Source of the DNA: Gemmatimonadota bacterium
GTDB lineage: Bacteria > 4572-55 > J002
Assembly (NCBI GenBank): GCA_003697105.1
Contig: RFFQ01000140.1
Span: forward strand, 1 to 12,725
Direction: 5' to 3'
Length of the DNA: 12,725 bases
The notes beneath the pieces are model-generated. The model saw only the letters and a program-made list of their open reading frames with translations. It was not told the origin of the DNA and did no database searches. Both the position numbers and the translations under genes were made by a program. Positions 7,230 to 12,725 of this stretch are shown here, piece by piece. Positions within the stretch are counted from its first letter, which is position 1; each line of letters starts with the position of its first letter.

Positions 7230-7619
7230 ATGGGTATCTCTAACCGTTTGTTTCGTCTGGCAAAAGCCTATATTAACGATTTTATCCATCCGGATCGGTA
7301 TGACGACGATCCGCTAAAAGATGCCTTTGAGGAATTAGAGCGGGAAGAGCGGAAACAACGCCGTTCTACGTCCGCAAATCATTCCTCCCGCCGGCGCAAA
7401 GACCCCCGCATCGCGCAGTATTACGAGCGGCTCAATGTACCTTATGATTCGGATTATGAAACTGTGCGGGATGCTTGGAAAATCCTAATGAAAAAATATC
7501 ACCCGGACCGTCACGCCGGTGACCCTGAAAAAGTGAAAATGGCGACGAAAATTTCGCAAGATTTAACCGAAGCGTACAAGGAGATCGAAAAATACCTGAA
7601 AGCGAACCGTCGGGTATAA
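7230..7619 (+). CDS. small J-domain (DnaJ-like) protein
   Basis: In this 129-residue protein the J domain is at the C-terminus, about residues 62-127. 'YYERLNVPYDSDYETVRDAWKILMKKY' matches helices I and II, HPD (91-93) is intact, and 'KMATKISQDLTEAYKEIEKYL' matches helices III and IV. The HPD loop is the part that stimulates Hsp70 ATPase. There is no zinc-binding or substrate-binding domain, so it is not a full DnaJ. Residues 1-60 are a basic, charged segment ('EELEREERKQRRSTS', 'SSRRRK') with an amphipathic start. A second HPD triplet at 20-22 lies outside any J fold and is probably coincidental. AAGGTGGG (7216-7223) gives a good ribosome-binding site. It is the last gene of the unit with the MoxR and lipoprotein genes and is followed by a terminator. 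Its likely role is recruiting DnaK to a specific client; the client is unknown. Confidence 0.88.
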   Translation: MGISNRLFRLAKAYINDFIHPDRYDDDPLKDAFEELEREERKQRRSTSANHSSRRRKDPRIAQYYERLNVPYDSDYETVRDAWKILMKKYHPDRHAGDPEKVKMATKISQDLTEAYKEIEKYLKANRRV

Positions 7620-7643
7620 CAAAATTCCACAGAAGACATACCG

Positions 7644-7684
7644 ACCGCCAAGTTGAGCTATGTTTCGCTTGGCGGTTTATTTTT
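7644..7684 (+). terminator. intrinsic terminator after the J-domain gene
   Basis: A 9-bp perfect stem ACCGCCAAG/CTTGGCGGT (7644-7652 with 7668-7676) has a 15-base loop and is followed by TTATTTTT (7677-7684). It closes the MoxR-lipoprotein-J unit. A TTG-initiated extension of the next reading frame begins in its loop. Confidence 0.85.
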
Positions 7685-7688
7685 CAAT

Positions 7689-7692
7689 GAGG
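7689..7692 (+). promoter_or_regulatory. ribosome-binding site deciding the start of the first M16 gene
   Basis: GAGG (7689-7692) lies 5 bases before ATG 7698. It supports this start over an upstream in-frame TTG at 7653, which sits inside the terminator hairpin and would add 15 non-conserved residues. Confidence 0.75.
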
Positions 7693-7697
7693 ATACA

Positions 7698-9122
7698 ATG
7701 GATTTAGACGATAAAATTACGGAACTTACCCTCCATAATGGGATGCGCTGGTTTTTTGTGGAACGGCATACCGCGCCGACTTTCTCTGGAGTGATTCAAT
7801 TTAAGGTGGGGGGTGTCGATGAAGTTGAAGGACAGACCGGATTATCCCACTTATTCGAGCACATGGCGTTCAAAGGCACCAGTGTAATCGGTACCCGAGA
7901 TTACCAAGCCGAAAAGATCATCCTCGATCAAATTGACGAACTGGCACGCCAATTTACCCTTGAACAGCGAAAACCGGTGCCAGACCAACTCCTTCTGGAA
8001 GAACTATACCAGCAGTTGGTACAGCTCAACCTCGAACACCGGCAATATGTGATCAAAGATGAATTTTGGCAAATTTACAACCGGCACGGCGCCAATAATT
8101 TGAATGCCGGTACCAGTAAGGATACCACCAGCTACTTGGTTTCCCTCCCCGCCAACCGCTTGGAGTTATGGTGCTTAATGGAATCGAATCGATTAGCCGA
8201 TCCTGTTTTTCGGGAGTTTTATTCTGAGCGAGATGTGGTAATGGAGGAGCGCCGCTTGCGCATTGATAGTAACCCCAGCGGAAAATTATATGAGCAATTT
8301 TTGGCAACTGCCTACACGCGCCACCCGTACCGGTGGCCTACCATTGGCTGGATGGAGGACATCTCGCAGGTGACTGTGGAACAAGCACAAGCCTTGTACC
8401 GGACATATTATGTGCCCGGTAACGGCGTTGGGGTACTGGTGGGGGACTTTGAATGTGCGGAAGCCATCCGTTTGGTGCAAACCTATTTCGGGCAATTACC
8501 TGCCGGAGACTTGCCGCCAGAAGTCACCGTTGAAGAACCACCCCAAACGGAAGAACGCCGGATTATTGTTGAGTTTGATGCCGAACCGGAACTCCTGATC
8601 GGCTACCATGTGCCCACTTACCCGCACCCGGATGATGTGACGATAGATGTTATTTCCAATCTGCTCACAAACGGGCGTAGTTCCCGGCTCTATATGGCAT
8701 TGGTCAAACAACAAGAGGTTGCGACAGAGGTCAACAGTTTTCGGGTGCCGGGGGATCGATATCCCAACGTACTCGCCATTAATGTGATTCCGCGTGCCCC
8801 TCACTCGCCAACAGTCATTGAAGAGCGTGTCTATCTGGAGATCGAACGGCTCAAAACCGAACCCGCGGATGCGTGGGAACTGCAAAAACTGAAAAATCAA
8901 TTGGATGCCACCCTCGTGCGAGGGCTTGGCTCAAATTTGGGGCTGGCAAGTCGCATCGCCTATGCGGTACACCTCTCCGGGGACTGGCATTATTTTAAGA
9001 CGTATCGCCAACGGTTAGCGCAGGTAACCGCGGATGAAATTATGAGGGCTGCCCAAACATATTTGACCCCACAGAATCGCACTGTAGCGACCCTCCAACG
9101 ACCGGAGGTAACCCCTTCATGA
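7698..9122 (+). CDS. M16-family zinc metallopeptidase, catalytic subunit
   Basis: Counted from the ATG at 7698, the protein is 474 residues. The inverted zinc motif HxxEH is present as 'GLSHLFEHMAFKGT' (H51, E54 as catalytic base, H55). The third ligand is most likely E162 in 'LELWCLMESNRL'. The gap of 107 residues is longer than the roughly 76 in classical M16 enzymes because of a charged, probably coiled-coil insert (about 66-125). This insert occurs in a known M16 subgroup. The second, non-catalytic half begins at about 225-285 and contains 'LLTNGRSSRLYMALV'. Half-length M16 enzymes work as two-subunit clamshells that degrade small unfolded proteins or peptides. No signal peptide is visible from either possible start, so it may be cytoplasmic, which is unusual next to envelope-type genes. 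The stop overlaps the next gene by four bases (ATGA). The gene starts 13 bases after a terminator. Confidence 0.9.
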   Translation: MDLDDKITELTLHNGMRWFFVERHTAPTFSGVIQFKVGGVDEVEGQTGLSHLFEHMAFKGTSVIGTRDYQAEKIILDQIDELARQFTLEQRKPVPDQLLLEELYQQLVQLNLEHRQYVIKDEFWQIYNRHGANNLNAGTSKDTTSYLVSLPANRLELWCLMESNRLADPVFREFYSERDVVMEERRLRIDSNPSGKLYEQFLATAYTRHPYRWPTIGWMEDISQVTVEQAQALYRTYYVPGNGVGVLVGDFECAEAIRLVQTYFGQLPAGDLPPEVTVEEPPQTEERRIIVEFDAEPELLIGYHVPTYPHPDDVTIDVISNLLTNGRSSRLYMALVKQQEVATEVNSFRVPGDRYPNVLAINVIPRAPHSPTVIEERVYLEIERLKTEPADAWELQKLKNQLDATLVRGLGSNLGLASRIAYAVHLSGDWHYFKTYRQRLAQVTADEIMRAAQTYLTPQNRTVATLQRPEVTPS

Positions 9123-10501
9123 ACCGGCAACGCCATTCCCCCACAATTTGGATTCATCCTAACGAACTGGCAATTGAACCCCTCGAATGGGATATTCCCA
9201 ACGCCATGCGATTGGAACTCCACAACGGTATGATTGTTTACCTCCAAGCGGATACCGAACTGCCCTTGCTGGATGTGAGAGCCATCATCCGTGCCGGTAC
9301 GGTTTACGAGCCTCCCCATCTAACCGGATTGGCGGAAATCACCGCAGAAACCGTGCGTACCGGTGGAATCGCTTCCCCTCAACGAACCATGACCAGCGAT
9401 GACGTTGACCGGCACATCGAGTATTTGGCGGGACGGTTGGAAACCTACGCTGACCGCGAGTATTCTCTGGCGTCACTTTCCATTTTGGAAAAAGATAAAA
9501 CGGAAGGGTTGGCGTTACTACGGGATATGCTCATGTATCCGGCATTAGATGGAAAGATCATCGAACATACCAAAAAGAAGCAGATTGAGGATATCCGGCG
9601 GCAAAATGACAATCCACAACAAGTTGCCTTTCGAGAATGGCTGAAACTGGTTTACGGCGCGAAAAGCCCTTGGGCGATGACTCCCCAAGTGGAAACTATC
9701 CAGTCCATTCAGCAAACGGATGTGAACGATTTTTACCAGCGATATTATCAGCCAAATAACATCATTTTGACGGTCTATGGCGCATTCGATCCGGATCGGA
9801 TTGAAATGGAGTTAGAAGAGTTGTTTCAGGCGTGGCAACCCCAACCTATTTCGTTTCCGGCGATACCGCCCATCACATCGACGACCTCGCCGGAACTGGT
9901 TGTCGTTCCTAAAGTACAAGAGCAAAGTGTAATTGTACTAGGTCATTTGGGCATCCGGCGGAATAGCCCAGACTATTTTCCGATTTTGGTCATGAACGAG
10001 ATTTTGGGCGGCGGATTTACCTCGCGCATGATGCGAGAAATCCGCTCAAATCGAGGGTTGTCGTATGGGGTTTACAGCCGGTTGACGGAGGGCACCGAGG
10101 CGGGTGTGTTTGTCTCCTATTGTGCCACAAAAACGGAATCCACCCGTGAAGCCATTGAGGTGATGACGGGCATCGTGCGGGAGATGAAAACCGCGCCACC
10201 GGCTCCGGAAGAAATGGAATTGGCGACAGAAAGCCTGCTGAATAACTTTGTGTTTCAATTTGATGCCCGTTCCGAACTCGTTCGTCGCCTTGCAGGGCTT
10301 GAATTTTTTGGACAACCGGCAGATTTTTACCAAACGTACCGCGAAAATGTGGTGCGTGTTACCGCTCAAGATGTGCAACGTGTCGCTGAAACGTACCTCC
10401 ACCCGGAGAACCTCAAAATTTTGGTAGTCGGTGATGCCGAACAATTGATGGTCTCCTTACAACCCGTGGGCACGCCGCGCCTCATCCACTTGAATCCGTA
10501 A
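9119..10501 (+). CDS. M16-family peptidase-like protein, non-catalytic partner subunit
   Basis: The protein is 460 residues. The region matching the zinc motif of the upstream subunit reads 'TGLAEITAETVRTGG' (69-83), so the HxxEH positions are E73, A76 and E77 and the zinc site is lost. The C-terminal half keeps 'LGGGFTSRMMREIRS' followed by 'NRGLSYGVYS' (296-320). Its Arg/Tyr pair (R312, Y319) is typical of inactive M16 partners that help bind substrate. Together with the upstream gene it should form a heterodimeric M16 peptidase like other bacterial half-length pairs. GGAGG (9105-9109), 9-10 bases before the ATG, and the four-base ATGA overlap indicate coupled translation. No signal peptide is seen. 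The stop is one base away from the stop of the convergent chemoreceptor gene. Confidence 0.88.
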   Translation: MNRQRHSPTIWIHPNELAIEPLEWDIPNAMRLELHNGMIVYLQADTELPLLDVRAIIRAGTVYEPPHLTGLAEITAETVRTGGIASPQRTMTSDDVDRHIEYLAGRLETYADREYSLASLSILEKDKTEGLALLRDMLMYPALDGKIIEHTKKKQIEDIRRQNDNPQQVAFREWLKLVYGAKSPWAMTPQVETIQSIQQTDVNDFYQRYYQPNNIILTVYGAFDPDRIEMELEELFQAWQPQPISFPAIPPITSTTSPELVVVPKVQEQSVIVLGHLGIRRNSPDYFPILVMNEILGGGFTSRMMREIRSNRGLSYGVYSRLTEGTEAGVFVSYCATKTESTREAIEVMTGIVREMKTAPPAPEEMELATESLLNNFVFQFDARSELVRRLAGLEFFGQPADFYQTYRENVVRVTAQDVQRVAETYLHPENLKILVVGDAEQLMVSLQPVGTPRLIHLNP

Positions 10502-10502
10502 C

Positions 10503-12326
10503 TTAGCTGTGCTGAAAGGTTTGGATTGCCTCTCGCAAGCGGTTGGAGAGGTTCTGTAACTCTTGGGTGATGGTATTGGCATCTCGCCCAGAATCAGCAA
10601 CTTCCTGAATCCCTTCCGAAATTTCATGAAGCAATGTCACCATCTGGTCACTGGCGGCATTTTGTTGGATAACCGCGTTGCTAATCTGGCGTGCGGAACT
10701 GGCGGTTGTTTCGGCTTCGGTGGCAATCTCCTGCAAGGCTTTTAAGGTCACTTCTGTCAGGTGGACACCTTCGAAAATCAGGTGGGTTTTTGCTTCTGAA
10801 GAGATGCCCAACTCGTTATTGGCGACCGTAATTTCCTGAATAATGCCGCGCATTTCCTGAACGGCATCCGCGGTTTTGCTCGCTAAATCCCGAACTTCTT
10901 TTGCCACGACTTCAAACCGTTTGCCCACGGCGCCGGCACCGGCGGCTTCTATGGAGGCGTTGAGCGCGATAAATTTGGTTCTGTCGGCAATGTCACGGAT
11001 CAAATCCATCACCCGGTAGATATTCTCGAATTTCGTTTTTAAATCGGCGAGTTTCGCGATGACTTCATTATTTTTCTGGTCGATTTGGCGGACACCGGCG
11101 TTCATTTCCCCCATTGCCCGTAGCCCTTTCTGGGAGCTGGTTTCTGTTCGATTGGCAATTTCCACCACCTGTTTTGCCCCACCGGCAACTTGTGCCGAAG
11201 TAGAAGCAAGTTCCTCCATTGTGGAAGTGGCATTGACAATGGAATTGGACTGGCTTTCCAACTGAGCAGATTGTCCTTGGGCGATCATCGCCAGAATTTC
11301 CGCCGTGCTATCCAACTGGTGCCAACTATCATTGATGCGCTTTACTAAATTTTCCAGATGATCCGTCATCTGATTGAAATAGCTGGTCAGCATTCCGAAT
11401 TCATCGCGGGAGACTACCGGTACGCGGCGGGTTAGGTCACCACTGATGATTTCTTGTACGGCACGCTGCACCGAAACCACCGGAAAATGAATCGATCGCG
11501 CCAGCAATAATGCCAAAATGGTGGTTAAAATGATGCTGACCAACGCCATGGCGATCATGTTGTTTTTGAGTTCCATCTTGATGATCTCGGTTTGCGCCGC
11601 ATCTGCCTGCGCGATGTCGGCGGCTTTTTGGTAGGATACCGTACCGACCATCAGAAAGGCGGAAAGGACGATCAGCAACACCACAAAAACCACTTTTACC
11701 CGCACGGTGACCACTTGCATCTCCCGGTGGTGAAACCCTCGTAAGTGGCTGTGAAACAAGTGTATTATCGGAAAAATAAGTTGTTCCATGATGAAAAAAT
11801 CAACCGTGCTGATGATCGTGATCACAATTGCGCTGGCAACAAGGGAATGTTTGATAAAGGGTGCCGTTGGGATGTCCGGACGAAAGAGAATGACGATCAA
11901 AATCGTAGGGATGGCAATCACAAAAAAGGCGGAAATTAGCTGAAACACAAAAAACCGTGCCGGCAGATCGATTACCTCTTGCCAAGCTTGCTCCACCGCC
12001 GTTTCCTCTACGGGTTTATCTTCCAACAGGGATTGGATTACCGGTTTGACATGCGGTGTTTTGGCACGGGTAAACAGGCGTAATCCCATCAAAAAGAGTA
12101 AAGAAGTAATAAACAAGATGGAAATAATAAAAAAGCGGTGTTCGCTAATATACGGCATGTTGATTTGGGCATAAAAATATCCCAAAATGGCGGCGATAAA
12201 CGTATTTGCCTTCATCAACGGCAGTGCGATGGTCAGGTAGTTGTCCTGCCACCAGCGGAAACCCGTAAAAAACAGGCGGGTCAAGCTGTCGGATGTCCCG
12301 TAAAATAGGTCTGAACTGGATTTCAT
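10503..12326 (-). CDS. methyl-accepting chemotaxis protein with a six-helix membrane domain
   Basis: The protein is 607 residues. Six hydrophobic segments are predicted at about 33-55, 64-86, 124-148, 161-182, 209-230 and 257-279. With the signalling part cytoplasmic, the periplasmic loops are all short (about 56-63, 149-160 and 231-256), so there is no classical periplasmic sensor domain. A HAMP domain follows (about 277-330, P282 and 'DEFGML' 308-313), then the long helical signalling domain (about 335-600). The hairpin tip reads 'IADRTKFIALNASIEAAGAGA' over its first 21 residues (446-466), then 'VGKRFEVVAKEVRDLA' (467-482). The usual 'EAARAGE' is 'EAAGAGA' here. CheA/CheW binding is expected at this tip. 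No C-terminal receptor-tethering pentapeptide is seen. Signals are probably sensed in the membrane or through another protein. It faces the M16 pair tail to tail, with one base between the stops. Its ribosome-binding site is weak. Confidence 0.92.
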   Translation of the reverse strand: MKSSSDLFYGTSDSLTRLFFTGFRWWQDNYLTIALPLMKANTFIAAILGYFYAQINMPYISEHRFFIISILFITSLLFLMGLRLFTRAKTPHVKPVIQSLLEDKPVEETAVEQAWQEVIDLPARFFVFQLISAFFVIAIPTILIVILFRPDIPTAPFIKHSLVASAIVITIISTVDFFIMEQLIFPIIHLFHSHLRGFHHREMQVVTVRVKVVFVVLLIVLSAFLMVGTVSYQKAADIAQADAAQTEIIKMELKNNMIAMALVSIILTTILALLLARSIHFPVVSVQRAVQEIISGDLTRRVPVVSRDEFGMLTSYFNQMTDHLENLVKRINDSWHQLDSTAEILAMIAQGQSAQLESQSNSIVNATSTMEELASTSAQVAGGAKQVVEIANRTETSSQKGLRAMGEMNAGVRQIDQKNNEVIAKLADLKTKFENIYRVMDLIRDIADRTKFIALNASIEAAGAGAVGKRFEVVAKEVRDLASKTADAVQEMRGIIQEITVANNELGISSEAKTHLIFEGVHLTEVTLKALQEIATEAETTASSARQISNAVIQQNAASDQMVTLLHEISEGIQEVADSGRDANTITQELQNLSNRLREAIQTFQHS

Positions 12327-12375
12327 TGATTCTCATCTCGTGGATTGTCAAGGGATTGTGGGATTCAGAAGTTTC

Positions 12376-12405
12376 AATCTATCATATTTTTACATACCCT
12401 GTCAA
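12376..12405 (-). promoter_or_regulatory. candidate promoter for the chemoreceptor gene
   Basis: On the minus strand there is a perfect TTGACA -35 (12405-12400), an 18-base AT-rich spacer and a TAGATT -10 (12381-12376). The -10 is about 50 bases before the ATG at 12326. This is a sigma70-type match; no sigma28 flagellar-class promoter was evident. Confidence 0.5.
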
Positions 12406-12474
12406 CAGCGAAATTCCGGTTCATAATACAATACCTTCGCCAAAATTTGAGGTGACATAATATTCTCTTTTTAC

Positions 12475-12483
12475 ATTATAGCA
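12475..12483 (-). promoter_or_regulatory. candidate extended -10 promoter, upstream second start for the chemoreceptor gene
   Basis: On the minus strand, TGCTATAAT (12483-12475) is a perfect TATAAT with the TGn extension. No good -35 lies at 17 bases, which is tolerated by extended -10 promoters. It would give a leader of about 140 bases to the chemoreceptor start. Confidence 0.38.
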
Positions 12484-12522
12484 TGATTGACTTTCTATTT
12501 TCATTCATTGCTATAAGAGGAG

Positions 12523-12724
12523 CTGAAGTCTCCGCAGAAGTTTTCCGCTGAATACCGTTTTAGTTTGAATTTTAATTCTTTACTTCTTAAATTGTTGAGC
12601 AAGTTAAACGTTCCCTAACCGATAACCTGCAGGAGACCGGCGATGCGTTCAAGGTGTTGGCTTCGCAAGCTCAACCAACGAACTGCATTTATCAGCGAAT
12701 TACGGAGTTGTGCGGAGACTTCAG
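12523..12724. repeat. 14-bp perfect inverted repeat, arms 202 bases apart end to end
   Basis: CTGAAGTCTCCGCA (12523-12536) is repeated as its exact complement, TGCGGAGACTTCAG (12711-12724). Weaker similarity continues inward: after the identical core both arms have AA, then CGCTGA about 9-13 bases further in. The arrangement suits terminal inverted repeats of a small mobile element (MITE-like), or an inverted duplication of a short gene fragment. The window ends one base after the right arm, so no target duplication can be checked. Confidence 0.5.
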
Positions 12725-12725
12725 A
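12615..12725 (-). CDS. possible C-terminal end of an unidentified protein (N-terminus beyond the window)
   Basis: A minus-strand frame enters from the right edge and stops at TAG (12617-12615) after 36 codons. It reads as a leucine-rich amphipathic helix with 'LRNSLINAVRWLSLRSQHL' followed by 'ERIAGLLQVIG'. Base composition drops to AT-rich directly after the stop, as expected at a gene end. It overlaps the right arm of the inverted repeat. A competing plus-strand ATG at 12643 has a GGAG before it, but its protein is cysteine/arginine-rich and less credible. No family can be assigned. Confidence 0.38.
   Translation of the reverse strand, partial: SEVSAQLRNSLINAVRWLSLRSQHLERIAGLLQVIG

Larger units (their letters stand above)
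12327..12614. other. AT-rich intergenic region upstream of the chemoreceptor gene
   Basis: This stretch holds two candidate minus-strand promoters (12376-12405 and 12475-12483) and the left arm of a 14-base inverted repeat (12523-12536). The bases from about 12545 to 12600 are strongly AT-rich and carry no gene I can recognise. A 22-codon plus-strand frame from ATG 12483 is too short to support. Confidence 0.65.

Noticed and set aside
7653-7697. TTG-initiated 15-codon extension of the first M16 gene
   Set aside because: The TTG sits in the loop of a strong terminator hairpin and the added residues are not typical of the family. The ATG at 7698 has its own GAGG.
10531-10554. CCTCTC/GAGAGG hairpin as a terminator for the M16 pair
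   Set aside because: No T run follows on the plus strand, and the bases are coding sequence for the chemoreceptor C-terminus.
12338-12343. Second minus-strand TTGACA just before the chemoreceptor start
   Set aside because: The start codon follows too closely for a -10 and a transcript leader, so it is probably chance.
12643-12725. Plus-strand ATG with GGAG upstream, running off the right edge
   Set aside because: The encoded peptide is rich in Cys, Arg and Trp without pattern. The opposite strand gives a more protein-like sequence ending where composition turns AT-rich.

Overview
The window looks like chromosomal DNA from a diderm (Gram-negative-type) bacterium of moderate GC content. Two proteins carry lipoboxes, one of them a BamD-like tetratricopeptide lipoprotein, and there is a secreted repeat protein and a membrane chemoreceptor. 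I cannot place the organism. The mix of cohesin/choice-of-anchor-D surface proteins, M16 peptidase pairs and hybrid response regulators is reminiscent of poorly cultured phyla such as KSB1/KSB3 or Calditrichota, but that is an impression, not a result. I see no tRNA, rRNA, CRISPR array or intact insertion sequence.

Layout. (1) 1-2921, minus strand: the N-terminal 973 codons of a large secreted protein made of alternating cohesin-like and ASH/choice-of-anchor-D modules. It runs off the left edge. (2) 2922-3524: a 603-base gap with promoters for both flanking genes and, at 3108-3261, a segment that folds as a nested multibranch RNA with a GNRA loop. It may be a relic of group II intron domain I. 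(3) 3525-4391: a receiver domain fused to an RsbW-like ATPase domain, ended by a clear intrinsic terminator. (4) 4469-5284: a BamD/YbgF-like TPR lipoprotein. (5) 5419-7619: a tight three-gene unit of MoxR AAA+ ATPase, unrecognised lipoprotein and small J-domain protein, closed by a second strong terminator. (6) 7698-10501: two overlapping M16 peptidase genes, one with an intact zinc motif and one without. (7) 10503-12326, minus strand: a six-TM chemoreceptor, convergent with the M16 pair and one base away from it. (8) 12327-12725: promoters for the chemoreceptor, a 14-base perfect inverted repeat, and possibly the last codons of another minus-strand gene.

A loose theme of the middle block (4469-10501) is envelope protein handling: a BamD-like outer-membrane lipoprotein, two possible chaperone-type factors (MoxR and J-domain), a lipoprotein and a two-subunit peptidase. 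This grouping is inferred from gene order only. Two genes (4469 and 7698) start about 14 bases after an intrinsic terminator, which leaves no room for a promoter in between. The most unusual items are the structured RNA at 3108-3261, the receiver-RsbW fusion, the cohesin/ASH array, the terminator-adjacent starts and the inverted repeat at the right edge. I found no clear multi-gene novel system.
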